From assembly GCA_016841725.1 (NCBI GenBank), contig JAENYP010000005.1, positions 121,493 through 185,492 of the forward strand: 64,000 nucleotides of DNA, in the 5' to 3' direction. The first letter of the stretch is position 1. Each line of letters opens with the position of its first letter. Shown in pieces: positions 26,258 to 34,517 of the stretch. The translations under genes were made by a program, and so were the position numbers. The notes beneath the pieces are model-generated. The model was not told where the DNA came from, did no database searches, and worked only from the letters and a program-made list of their open reading frames with translations. The DNA comes from Thermincola carboxydiphila (GTDB taxonomy: Bacteria; Bacillota; Thermincolia; Thermincolales; UBA2595).

Positions 26258-26929
26258 CTACTTTTCGACCAGATCCAGTCCCAGTTTAAAGGCTCTTTCC
26301 AATACCTCCCGGTTCCTGGCCATGGCCTTCTCGGCATAGGCTTCGGTATCGGGAACCCTGTATTTCTCAGCGACCCTGATCCACTCTTCCTTAGGAAAGA
26401 CGATGGCGCCCTTGGGGTTAATCCCCACAGCAACAATCTCTTCCATAAAACCGCCATTATTCAGGGAACCCAGCATCCTCCGGAAAAGTTTCAAAGCATC
26501 TTCGGCACACTCGGGAGTAGGCGCCCCTGCCGTAAGGACTGTGACTATGCTGCGCTTTCTTGGTTCAAGCCTGGTAATCGATTTAATACCACCTCCGGGC
26601 ACATAGGTAATTCTGCTGATAACTCCCATTAAACGGTCCAGAAGTATTTTCAGCTGTCCGGTCATATAATTACCATAAATGGGTGTCCCCACTACCACAG
26701 CATCAGCCTGCTCAATCTTCCGGACAATGTCCATCAGTCCGTCATCCTGCCGGCAAATTCCTTCCTGCCGGCATTCCAGGCAGCCCTGGCATGAATTAAT
26801 ATTCAGGTCATCAACAAAAACCTTTTCTGTCTCTGCCCCCCTGCTCCGGGCGCCTTCCAGAATCTTTTCCAGGATAATATCGGTATTACCCTCATTCCGG
26901 AAACTTCCGTTTATCGCATAAACTTTCAT
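26258..26929 (-). CDS. Flavodoxin-like FMN reductase / iron-sulfur flavoprotein
   Basis: This 223-residue NADPH-dependent FMN reductase-type protein has the FMN phosphate loop INGSFRNEGNTD, a cysteine motif CQGCLECRQEGIC (about residues 47-60) and GTPIYGNYMTGQLKILLDRLM. The compact CxxCxxC...C motif after the first strand matches iron-sulfur flavoproteins of anaerobes, which carry FMN plus a 4Fe-4S cluster. It is probably a cytosolic redox enzyme. GGGGAGA precedes the ATG. It is not obviously tied to a pathway here. Confidence 0.85.
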   Translation of the reverse strand: MKVYAINGSFRNEGNTDIILEKILEGARSRGAETEKVFVDDLNINSCQGCLECRQEGICRQDDGLMDIVRKIEQADAVVVGTPIYGNYMTGQLKILLDRLMGVISRITYVPGGGIKSITRLEPRKRSIVTVLTAGAPTPECAEDALKLFRRMLGSLNNGGFMEEIVAVGINPKGAIVFPKEEWIRVAEKYRVPDTEAYAEKAMARNREVLERAFKLGLDLVEK

Positions 26930-27139
26930 GATATCTCCCCTCTTTTTTTTGCAGTCTTAACTCTCTCGGTCATTCCTCAGCATCTACGCAGGCTGTATAA
27001 TCTGAAATGAAACTTATACTATTTCTATTCGCGGAAAAATGCACAACCTCCTTCATTAATTTCCACTCATTTTTCAGGGTAATTTCGCCTGCTCTGCCAG
27101 CTATTTGCCGCCCGAAAAACATTTTACATATATGCATAA

Positions 27140-27168
27140 TTGTGATAAAATTAATTTGTAGGAATAAT
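27140..27168 (+). promoter_or_regulatory. Probable SigA promoter for livK1
   Basis: TTGTGA (27140-27145), a 17-bp spacer and AATAAT (27163-27168) lie about 200 bases before livK1, leaving a long 5' leader. Confidence 0.55.
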
Positions 27169-27218
27169 GTATATATTTGTAGTACGGCAGTTTTGCAAAG
27201 CGGGTCATTTCAGACCGC

Positions 27219-27335
27219 ATGCAGGAAATATTGCTAATAATTCAAGGCATAAAAATTAAAACTACGGGAGCATGGCAGGATGGGGTAATATATCAGATTA
27301 AAGCACTCCTTTCCGGAGTGTTTTTTGTTTTTTAA
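27219..27335 (+). CDS. Possible branched-chain-rich leader peptide of livK1
   Basis: ATG at 27219 opens a 38-codon frame beginning MQEILLIIQGIKIKTTG and ending in the terminator hairpin (ALLSGVFFVF). The run ILLII followed by further Ile codons just ahead of a terminator resembles amino-acid attenuator peptides. Against it, no Shine-Dalgarno sequence is seen near the ATG. It may be chance; listed because of its position and composition. Confidence 0.25.
   Translation: MQEILLIIQGIKIKTTGAWQDGVIYQIKALLSGVFFVF
27304..27326 (+). terminator. Terminator hairpin in the livK1 leader
   Basis: CACTCC (27304-27309) pairs with GGAGTG (27315-27320), followed by TTTTTT. It lies 38 bases before livK1 and could be an attenuator. 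A hairpin GCGGGTC/GACCGC lies upstream at 27199-27218. No T-box sequence is present here. Confidence 0.75.
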
Positions 27336-27364
27336 TATAACTTTTATGAAAGGAAGTGCAAGTC

Positions 27365-28537
27365 ATGTTTAAAGGAAACAGCAAATTTATCACAGCATTA
27401 ACAGGCTTATTGTTGATGGGTCTGCTGCTGTCAGGGTGCGGCGGGTCAGCGCCGACATCCGGTGAGAGTCAGGAAACTTATAAGGTAGGCGCCATTTTTG
27501 ACGTCTCCGGAAAGGCTTCTTCCCTGGGAATACCGGAACGTGACACTGCCCAAATGGTAGTTGACGAAATAAATGCAAACGGCGGAATCAACGGCCATCC
27601 CATTGAACTTATTATTAAAGACAGCAAAAGTAACGAGACAGAAGCTGCCCTGGCTGCCAAAAGCCTGATTCAGGAAGATGTTGCTGCAATTATCGGTTCC
27701 AGCAGCAGCGGCACAACAATGGCCATGGTTGAAATGATACAAAATGCTCAGATTCCCCTAATCTCCTGTGCCGCCAGTGTCCGGATCACCGAACCGGTGG
27801 CAGACCGGAAATGGGTCTTTAAGGTTGCCCAGAGTGACAGCATTGTGGCTGAAAAAATCACTGATTACCTGAAGGCCAACGGGATGAGCAAGGTTGCCCT
27901 GGCATCGGTTAATGATGCTTACGGCGACAGCGGCCGGACTGAATTTGAAAAGGCTGCAGCAGCAGCCGGGATTACAATTGTAGCCAAAGAAAAGTTCGAA
28001 ACGGCAGACACTATAATGACTTCCCAGTTGACCAATATTAAAAGTCAAAACCCGGATGCCGTAATCTGTTGGGCCATCCCACCCGCTGCCTCAAGTTTTA
28101 CCTCTAACTTCAGCCAGATGGGTATTGATGCACCACTAATCCATAGTTCAGGGGTTGGCAACCAGACATATCTGGACCTGGCCGAAAAGGCTGCAGAAGG
28201 AACAGTTTTCCCTATTGGCCGCCTGCTTGTTGCCGAACAGCTTGCTGATTCCGACCCGCAGAAGGCTATAACAAACGAATATGCCCAAAAATACGAGGAT
28301 CAATTCGGTCCCAGAAGTACATTCGGAGGCCATGCCTGGGATGCAGTGAAAATAGTGGCCCAAGCCCTGGAAAAAGCGGGCCCTGACCCTGCAAAAATAA
28401 GGGATGAGATTGAAAAAACCAGCTTTACAGGAGTGACCGCTATATTTAACTTTACTCCTGAGGACCACAGCGGTCTGACCAAAGACTGCCTGGTCATGGT
28501 AAAAGTCAGTGATGGAAAATGGGAGCTGGTCAAATAA
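27365..28537 (+). CDS. livK: Branched-chain amino acid-type ABC transporter binding lipoprotein (LivK copy 1)
   Basis: This protein of about 390 residues has a lipoprotein signal (LTGLLLMGLLLSGCGGS) and a periplasmic-binding type I domain. The start is ATG 27365, 8-9 nt after GGAAG. Sequence blocks such as YKVGAIFDVSGKASSLGIPERDTAQMVVDEIN, GHPIELIIKDSKSNETEAALAAKSLIQEDVAAIIGSSSSGTTMAM and FGGHAWDAVKIV are shared with the copy at 29176. It binds an amino acid or related ligand outside the cell and delivers it to LivHM. It is separated from the rest of the operon by a T-box leader, so it is independently transcribed and regulated. Confidence 0.9.
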   Translation: MFKGNSKFITALTGLLLMGLLLSGCGGSAPTSGESQETYKVGAIFDVSGKASSLGIPERDTAQMVVDEINANGGINGHPIELIIKDSKSNETEAALAAKSLIQEDVAAIIGSSSSGTTMAMVEMIQNAQIPLISCAASVRITEPVADRKWVFKVAQSDSIVAEKITDYLKANGMSKVALASVNDAYGDSGRTEFEKAAAAAGITIVAKEKFETADTIMTSQLTNIKSQNPDAVICWAIPPAASSFTSNFSQMGIDAPLIHSSGVGNQTYLDLAEKAAEGTVFPIGRLLVAEQLADSDPQKAITNEYAQKYEDQFGPRSTFGGHAWDAVKIVAQALEKAGPDPAKIRDEIEKTSFTGVTAIFNFTPEDHSGLTKDCLVMVKVSDGKWELVK

Positions 28538-28569
28538 TTCAAAAAGTTTTGTGATTAACTAAAAAAGTG

Positions 28570-28598
28570 TTTACAGGGACAGAAGTTTGTGCTATTAT
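28570..28598 (+). promoter_or_regulatory. SigA promoter of T-box 1 / livK2 operon
   Basis: TTTACA (28570-28575), an exact 17-bp spacer and TATTAT (28593-28598) lie 60 bases before the T-box stem I. Confidence 0.7.
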
Positions 28599-28654
28599 CT
28601 TTTTAATATTCAGTCAAAATTGCAATTGGCTGTCAACAAACTTAGACACTCAAT

Positions 28655-29056
28655 GTGAAAAGTGATGACGGAGACAAGTAAGTTTTCCCGGTTTGTCCAG
28701 GGAGGAAGGGCCGTAGACTGCAAGCCTTTCCCTATACCGGTCAGCTGAAATTCCCTCCTGAACTGCAGGTTGAAGGGAACCCCATCCATTTGTGCGCAAG
28801 TTGATGGGTACTCCTGGTAGGCCGTGCCGGCGCTCCACCGTTAACAGGCAGAGGGTATCAGATTCAGTCAGAAGTCAGAAGTCAGGAGTCAGGAGCCAGT
28901 AATCATGAGTTGAGAGTTGGCGGCTGGCAGCCGACCTGGCAGTTGGCAGTTGAATCTCGTACCTGCAATTAGAGAGGGCTGCACTGCAGCCAATCTGGGT
29001 GGTACCGCGTGAAGTATAAACTTCTCGTCCCTGTTAGGACGGGAAGTTTTTTGTTT
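28655..29056 (+). ncRNA. T-box leader 1 (controls livK2-livHMGF)
   Basis: This is a classical T-box riboswitch, which senses uncharged tRNA. The 5' element AGTGATGACGGAGACAAGTA (28661-28680) is the stem I kink-turn. GGGTGGTACCGCG (28997-29009) is the T-box antiterminator sequence. A strong terminator follows, AACTTCTCGTCC/GGACGGGAAGTT with a T run (29019-29053). The T-box reads UGGU, matching a tRNA with discriminator A, as in Leu, Ile and Val tRNAs. A possible specifier is CUG (Leu) in TGAACTGCAGG (stem I 3' side), consistent with a branched-chain transporter but not proven. A repetitive tract (28861-28956) is inserted in a stem closed by GATTC/GAATC. Confidence 0.93.
28861..28956 (+). repeat. 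Low-complexity repeat insert inside T-box 1
   Basis: The tract is built of GTCAGAA/GTCAGGA and GTTGGC/CTGGCAG units and is framed by GATTC and GAATC. A different but similar tract occupies the same site in T-box 2 (34242-34357). Confidence 0.8.
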
Positions 29057-29175
29057 TTATTGTTACGGGTAAGAACGGTTAACCCAATGAGGCGTATGGC
29101 AGGACGGAAATCCCGTCACCTGGGGGAAACAGGTGCTTAACTATAAAAACAATAAACTTCGAGGAGTGTGAGACG

Positions 29176-30363
29176 GTGGAACGGTTGATGAAAAAACGCG
29201 TTTTCCTGGTAATTGCCCTGATTTTGGGCCTCGTCCTGGCAGGCTGCGGAGGTGCACAGGAAAGTACTGAAAAGAGCAGTTCTGCAGAAACAAAAGAACC
29301 CTATAAAATCGGAGCAATTTTTGACATCTCAGGTCCAGGTTCTTCCCTGGGTGTTCCCGAGCGGGACACGGTGAATATGATTGTTGAAAAGGTCAATGAA
29401 AATGGCGGCATTGACGGTCATCCCATTGAATTGATAATGCTGGACAACAAAAGTAATGAAACAGAAGCCGCCCTGGCTGCCAAGAGTCTCATCCAGAAGG
29501 ATGTCCTGGCCATTATCGGCTGCAGCACCAGCGGCACCACCCTGGCAATGCTTGAGGGAATCCAGCAGGCAGAGATTCCCCTCGTTTCAGCTGCTGCCAG
29601 TATCCGCATTGTTGAGCCTGTCAATGAACGCAAATGGGTCTTTAAAACCGCCCAGAGCGACAGCCTGGTAGCTGAAAGGGTAGCTACTTACCTGAAATCC
29701 AAGGGGCTCACAAAAATAGCCTTTGCCAGCATGAATAACGCCTTTGGCGACAGCGGCAAGGTAGAGTTCGAAAAAGCAGCTGCCAAGGAAGGCATCGAAA
29801 TTTTGGTTATGGAGAAATTTGAGCAAAATGATACTATGATGACATCACAGCTCACCAATATCAAGAAAGCTAACCCGCAGGCAGTGCTGGCCTGGGCAAT
29901 CCCGCCTTCAGCTTCCAGCTTCACAACCAGTTTTGATGATTTGGGTCTGACAGTGCCCCTTATCCACAGCCATGGCATCGGCAATAAAACATTTATTGAA
30001 CTCGCCGGTGATTCAGCCAACGGTGTGGTCTTCCCGGTCGGTAAGCTCCTGGTGGCCGAAGGTCTCCCGGATGATGACCCGCAGAAGCAGGTTCTGGTCG
30101 AATACGCGACCGATTTTGAAGCAAAATACGGCCCGCGGAACACCTTTGGCGGTCATGCCTGGGATGCTCTGCAGATAGTCCTCAACGCCGTGGAAAAAGC
30201 AGGTCCCGACAGGGCCAAAATCAGGGATGAAATAGAGAATACAACCGATTTCGTAGGCATTTCAGGTGTCTTTAATATGTCCCCTGAGGACCATAACGGC
30301 CTTAGTCTCGACAGCATGGTTATGGTTGAAATCTCAGAAGGCAGCTGGATACCTGCCAAATAA
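29176..30363 (+). CDS. livK: Branched-chain amino acid-type ABC transporter binding lipoprotein (LivK copy 2)
   Basis: This 395-residue paralog of the upstream LivK (same order of motifs, clearly homologous along the full length) has a lipoprotein signal (VIALILGLVLAGCGG). It starts at GTG 29176, 9 nt after GAGGAG; ATG 29188 is an alternative. It is the first gene of the T-box-controlled operon with livH, livM, livG and livF. It likely supplies the ligand-binding function when the cognate tRNA is uncharged. The exact ligand is not visible; leucine, isoleucine or valine is the family default. A palindromic repeat follows (30384-30464). Confidence 0.93.
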   Translation: MERLMKKRVFLVIALILGLVLAGCGGAQESTEKSSSAETKEPYKIGAIFDISGPGSSLGVPERDTVNMIVEKVNENGGIDGHPIELIMLDNKSNETEAALAAKSLIQKDVLAIIGCSTSGTTLAMLEGIQQAEIPLVSAAASIRIVEPVNERKWVFKTAQSDSLVAERVATYLKSKGLTKIAFASMNNAFGDSGKVEFEKAAAKEGIEILVMEKFEQNDTMMTSQLTNIKKANPQAVLAWAIPPSASSFTTSFDDLGLTVPLIHSHGIGNKTFIELAGDSANGVVFPVGKLLVAEGLPDDDPQKQVLVEYATDFEAKYGPRNTFGGHAWDALQIVLNAVEKAGPDRAKIRDEIENTTDFVGISGVFNMSPEDHNGLSLDSMVMVEISEGSWIPAK

Positions 30364-30383
30364 CCGGTAACTATGCAGGCTCT

Positions 30384-30464
30384 CGGAAATGACCGGGAAT
30401 GAAGTTTAGTGAGCTATTGGACCGATCTTGTACAACACCTCACCAAATTCCACGGTCGTTTCCG
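30384..30464. repeat. 81-bp palindromic repeat, short version
   Basis: The left arm CGGAAATGACCGGGAAT pairs with the right arm ATTCCACGGTCGTTTCCG, and inner arms AGTGAGCTATTGG and TACAACACCTCACC continue the stem to the centre near GATC. It lies between livK2 and livH. The same sequence family, with a longer interior, occurs at 48948-49297. Confidence 0.85.
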
Positions 30465-30552
30465 GAGCTAATAGTACAGGATAATAAGGCACAAAGCCTT
30501 GAGCTTAGAGGAAATTTTCCAAGAAACTCAAAACACCTTAAGGGAGGATGAC

Positions 30553-31434
30553 ATGAGCCTATCCAGCGAACTTCTTCAATACTTGCTCAGCGGCCTGACA
30601 ATGGGTGGAATCTATGCCCTGGTTGCCTTAGGATTCGTGATAATACATAATGTCACGGGTATCATAAACTTTGCCCAGGGTGAATTCGTCATGCTGGGGG
30701 CCATGTTCATGGTAACCCTCGTCAATGCCGGAGTACCTGCTGCAGGCGCTCTGGTAATTGCAGTTATTCTGGTTATGATTGTAGTTGGCCTGATAGAATT
30801 CGGGGCTATCAGGACCGCTAAAAAAGCCTCCCCGTTAACACTCGTTATTATCACCATCGGTTTATCAACAGCAATAAAGGGTATCGCCCTGCTGATTTGG
30901 GGCACAAACCCTTATAAGCTGGAGCCCTTCACCAAAGGCGGCCCCATACATATCGGAGGGGCGACTATTATCCCCCAGAGCCTTTGGGTAATCGGAACAA
31001 CCGTACTGGTTCTGGCCCTTACTTTTTTTATCTTTGAATACACATACTGGGGTAAAGCCCTCAGAGCATGTGTGGTCAACAAGTTTGCCGCGCGGCTCAT
31101 GGGGATTAACCCCCAGCGAATGTCCCTGCTGGCTTTCGTGTTCAGCGCTGCCCTGGCCGCCCTGGCCGGAATAGTGATAGCCCCGATAACATATGTCACC
31201 TATGATATGGGCCTTATGCTTGGACTTAAGGGCTTTGTCGCTGCAGTCCTGGGAGGTTTAAGCAGTACACCGGGCGCCGTTATTGGCGGCCTGGCCCTGG
31301 GAATCATGGAATCAATGGGAGCAGGATTGTTATCTTCGGGATACAAGGATGGGATTGCGTTTATCATCCTCCTCCTGGTTCTTTTCCTGAAACCCGGCGG
31401 ACTCTTCGGGACATCCGGCACTAAACGCGTATAA
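30553..31434 (+). CDS. livH: Branched-chain amino acid ABC transporter permease LivH
   Basis: This LivH-type permease of about 293 residues has eight or so helices, the N-terminal LSGLTMGGIYALVALGFVIIHNVTGIINFAQGEFVMLGA and GLKGFVAAVLGGLSSTPGAVIGGLALG. These are the standard LivH signatures. ATG 30553 follows GGGAGGATGAC; the open frame reaches back to TTG 30499, which has no ribosome site. It follows livK2 after the palindromic repeat, which may lower or stabilise downstream transcripts relative to the binding protein. Confidence 0.93.
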   Translation: MSLSSELLQYLLSGLTMGGIYALVALGFVIIHNVTGIINFAQGEFVMLGAMFMVTLVNAGVPAAGALVIAVILVMIVVGLIEFGAIRTAKKASPLTLVIITIGLSTAIKGIALLIWGTNPYKLEPFTKGGPIHIGGATIIPQSLWVIGTTVLVLALTFFIFEYTYWGKALRACVVNKFAARLMGINPQRMSLLAFVFSAALAALAGIVIAPITYVTYDMGLMLGLKGFVAAVLGGLSSTPGAVIGGLALGIMESMGAGLLSSGYKDGIAFIILLLVLFLKPGGLFGTSGTKRV

Positions 31435-31444
31435 GGAGGGCCTT

Positions 31445-32458
31445 ATGAAAGACCTTTTAAAACAAAAACGATTGCGACACGCACTGATACTTTTATTTAC
31501 TTTGATTATTTTTACTCTCCCCTTTTTGATTACAAATAATTATTACCTCAGCGTCCTGGTTATTATAGGTATTCATACCATAGTTGTCGTCGGCCTCTGT
31601 CTCCTGATGGGATATGCCGGACAAATATCCCTGGGTCATGCTGCTTTTTACGGACTGGGAGCCTATACCTCCGGGATTCTCACCTCAACATATAATGTTT
31701 CTCCATGGCTGGCACTGCTTGCCGGAGCTGTGGGGACCGGAATAATAGCTTATTTGATAGGCATTCCGATTTTCAGACTGAAAGAACACTACCTGGCCCT
31801 GGCCACCCTTGGGTTTGGTCTTATCATACATGTTATCCTGATGGAAGAAGTGGAACTGACAGGAGGTCCATCGGGTCTAAGCAAAGGAATCCCATACCTG
31901 TCCATTGGCAGCCTGGTTCTTAATAATGATTTTAAATTTTATTTTCTCGTCTGGATACTGGCCCTGTTAGCTTTGATCCTGGCTAACAATGTGGTCCATT
32001 CCCGAATCGGTCGTGCCCTAAGGTCAATTCACGGCAGCGAGTTCGCCGCCCAGAGCCTGGGTGTGGATACTGGCAGGCACAAGCTGCAGGTTTTTGCCCT
32101 GAGCGCCGTGTATGCCAGTGTGGCCGGCAGTCTCTATGCCCATTATATTACCTTTATCAGCCCCAGCCCCTTCGGACTGATGACCTCGATACAGTTTGTG
32201 GTCATGGCAGTTGTAGGAGGCCTTGCCAGCATATGGGGACCGATTTTTGGCGTATCTGTAATCACTATCATGGCAGAAAGTTTAAAAGAGTTTATGCCTC
32301 TTTTAATACCCCAAGCCGGTGGAGAATATGAAATTGTTGTTTACGGAATTATTCTTGTCGTCATTATGATTTTTATGCCTGACGGCCTTACAGCAACATT
32401 GGTTAAAGCCTATGAAGGCTGGAGATACAGAAAGGAGCGTGCCAATGAAACTCCTTGA
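31445..32458 (+). CDS. livM: Branched-chain amino acid ABC transporter permease LivM
   Basis: This 337-residue permease has about ten helices and LivM signatures GYAGQISLGHAAFYGLGAYTSG, ALATLGFGLIIHVILMEEVELTGGPSGLSKG and VMAVVGGLASIWGPIFG. The partner of LivH in the membrane channel. AAGGAGGG lies 5 nt before the ATG. It overlaps livG by 14 bases. Confidence 0.95.
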   Translation: MKDLLKQKRLRHALILLFTLIIFTLPFLITNNYYLSVLVIIGIHTIVVVGLCLLMGYAGQISLGHAAFYGLGAYTSGILTSTYNVSPWLALLAGAVGTGIIAYLIGIPIFRLKEHYLALATLGFGLIIHVILMEEVELTGGPSGLSKGIPYLSIGSLVLNNDFKFYFLVWILALLALILANNVVHSRIGRALRSIHGSEFAAQSLGVDTGRHKLQVFALSAVYASVAGSLYAHYITFISPSPFGLMTSIQFVVMAVVGGLASIWGPIFGVSVITIMAESLKEFMPLLIPQAGGEYEIVVYGIILVVIMIFMPDGLTATLVKAYEGWRYRKERANETP

Positions 32459-33209
32459 GGTCACTCAGCTCACCAAAACCTTTGGCGGCGTCCATGCGGT
32501 CAGTGATGTCTCTTTTTCTGTCTCCAAGGGAGAAATTGTTGCTGTCATAGGGCCCAACGGCGCCGGAAAGACAACTCTCTTTAACCTGATGACCGGAGTG
32601 TATCCCCCAACCCAAGGTAATATTTACTTTAATGATACAGACATTACCTGTCTGCCCACACATAAAGTAGCCTCCCTGGGAATTGCCCGGACCTTTCAAA
32701 ACCTCCAGGTTTTTAACAATATGACAGTACTGGAGAATGTTATGGTCGGCCGGCACATCAGGAGCCGTACAGGACTTCTGGGAGCAGTTTTCCCGCTATG
32801 GCCCGTTCAGGTGGAAGAAAGCAAAATAGTAGAAAGTTCCCTGGAAAAACTGGCCCTGACCGGGCTGGCTGACAAGGCAATGGAACAGGCCAACAGCCTG
32901 CCTTACGGCCAGCAAAAAATGCTGGAAATTGCCCGGGCCATCGCTCTCGAACCGGAACTGCTGCTTCTGGATGAACCGGCAGCCGGACTCAACTCCAGTG
33001 AGACAAGAGACTTGGTTGATATTATATATACCCTGAGAGACCAGGGGATCACAATTATACTGGTGGAACACGACATGGAAACCGTCATGGAAATTACCGA
33101 CCGGCTGGTAGTGCTCAATTTCGGCAATAAACTTGCCGAAGGCACACCTTATGAGATTCAGAACAACCAGGAAGTCATTACGGCTTACCTGGGCGAGGAG
33201 GGCTTATAA
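32445..33209 (+). CDS. livG: Branched-chain amino acid ABC transporter ATPase LivG
   Basis: This ATPase of about 254 residues has Walker A GPNGAGKTT, the LivG-type signature with LPYGQQKMLEIARA (in place of the usual LSGGQ), Walker B LLLLDEPAAGLN and H-loop ILVEHDMETVM. ATG 32445 follows AAAGGAG by 8 nt. With LivF it forms the heterodimeric motor of the transporter. It shares one base with livF. Confidence 0.95.
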   Translation: MKLLEVTQLTKTFGGVHAVSDVSFSVSKGEIVAVIGPNGAGKTTLFNLMTGVYPPTQGNIYFNDTDITCLPTHKVASLGIARTFQNLQVFNNMTVLENVMVGRHIRSRTGLLGAVFPLWPVQVEESKIVESSLEKLALTGLADKAMEQANSLPYGQQKMLEIARAIALEPELLLLDEPAAGLNSSETRDLVDIIYTLRDQGITIILVEHDMETVMEITDRLVVLNFGNKLAEGTPYEIQNNQEVITAYLGEEGL

Positions 33210-33931
33210 TGCTGAAGGTTGTCAAAATCGAAACATATCACGGGAGAATCAAGGTTCTAAACAATGTTTCCCTGGATGTTGAAAAAGGAGAGATAGTGAC
33301 CATTATCGGTGCCAACGGAGCCGGCAAAACGACCCTGCTGAGCACCATCGCCGGTATTCACAGGCCTAAGTCAGGCCAGGTTTACCTGGGAACCATACAG
33401 ACCAGCTGCATGCCGGTACAGAATGTGGTCAAAGCAGGCATCAGCCTTGTTCCCGAACACAGGGAGGTCTTTGATTCCCTTTCCATTATCGACAACTTGA
33501 AACTGGGTGCCTATCACCGGTATAAGACCGATAAAAAATCAATTAATGATGACATCGAAAATATTCTTTCCCTCTTCCCTGCCCTGAGGGGCAGAGAAAG
33601 CCAGCTTGCCGGTACATTAAGCGGAGGCGAGCAGCAGATGCTGGCCATTGGCAGGGGTTTGATGGCCAAACCAAAGGTTCTGCTCCTGGATGAACCGTCA
33701 CTGGGCCTCGCCCCCCTGGTGGTAAAAGAAATATTTGATATCCTGGTGAACCTGAAAAAGCGCGGCACCACAATCCTGATGGTTGAGCAGAACGCCAAAG
33801 CCGCCCTCAAGGTGGCCGACAGGGCCTATATTATTGAGCGGGGACAGATTTCCCTGGCCGGCAGGGCCCGGGATATGCTGCAAGATGCCAGGGTCCAGTC
33901 AGCCTACCTGGGTGCCAGGCTGCATGCTTAG
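33209..33931 (+). CDS. livF: Branched-chain amino acid ABC transporter ATPase LivF
   Basis: This 240-residue ATPase has Walker A GANGAGKTT, signature LSGGEQQMLAIGRGLM, Walker B VLLLDEPSLGLAP and H-loop MVEQNAKAAL. LivF-specific residues such as VPEHREVFDSLSIIDNLKLGAY are present. It is the last gene of the intact liv operon and is followed by a second T-box leader, 120 bases later. Confidence 0.95.
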   Translation: MLKVVKIETYHGRIKVLNNVSLDVEKGEIVTIIGANGAGKTTLLSTIAGIHRPKSGQVYLGTIQTSCMPVQNVVKAGISLVPEHREVFDSLSIIDNLKLGAYHRYKTDKKSINDDIENILSLFPALRGRESQLAGTLSGGEQQMLAIGRGLMAKPKVLLLDEPSLGLAPLVVKEIFDILVNLKKRGTTILMVEQNAKAALKVADRAYIIERGQISLAGRARDMLQDARVQSAYLGARLHA

Positions 33932-34044
33932 CCAACGCCCGATACATCGCTGATAAGGGTTAGTGTGTGAAGACGTAAATCAGCAATTTGATGGCACAGT
34001 TTTTGGTGCCGCTGAATATCATAAATTTAAATGAATTAAATATA

Positions 34045-34460
34045 CCACGCAAAAGTGATGACAGAGACGAGTAAACTGCTTTATGCCATACAGGGAGAAA
34101 AGGCCGGTGACTGAGAGCCCTTCCGGTAACAGGCAGTTGAAATTCCCTCCTGAACTGCAGGCTGAAGGGACACCTGAACAAACTTCAGGCGCTCCTTGTA
34201 GGATGTGCCGGCGCTCCACCGTTAACAGGCAGAGGGTATCGGATTCTAGGCAGGAGGCGGGAGCCAGGAGCGGGAGCCAGGAGCAGGAGGCAGGAGTCAG
34301 TAGTCAGTAGTTGAGAATTGGCAACTGGCAGACGGCTTGGCAGTTGGCAGATGAATCTCGTACCTGCAGTATGAAGTGGGCTGCACCTGCAGCCAATTCG
34401 GGTGGTACCGCGGAAAGCTATAAGCTTCTCGTCCCTAAGGGATGAGTGGCTTTTTTTAAT
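34045..34460 (+). ncRNA. T-box leader 2 (in front of truncated livK copy)
   Basis: This second complete T-box is closely similar to the one at 28655. It has the stem I start AGTGATGACAGAGACGAGTA (34054-34073), T-box GGGTGGTACCGCG (34400-34412) and a terminator AAGCTTCTCGTCCC/GGGATGAGTGGCTT with a T run (34421-34457). The same TGAACTGCAGG motif occurs on the stem I 3' side. Only a livK remnant follows, so the leader may no longer control a functional gene. No clear promoter was seen upstream. Confidence 0.9.
34242..34357 (+). repeat. Low-complexity repeat insert inside T-box 2
   Basis: Units of GGAGCCAGGAGC/AGGAGGC/GTCAGTA are framed by GATTC (34242-34246) and GAATC (34353-34357), at the same site as the insert in T-box 1 but with a different repeat content. 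Confidence 0.8.
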
Positions 34461-34517
34461 TTCCCGGACACGGTTTTGGCTGTAAATTATGAATTTCTGA
34501 GTTGCCTTCAGGAGTCC

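Noticed and set aside
28861..28956. CRISPR-like array
   Set aside because: The units are short, variable and contiguous without unique spacers, and they lie inside a T-box leader.
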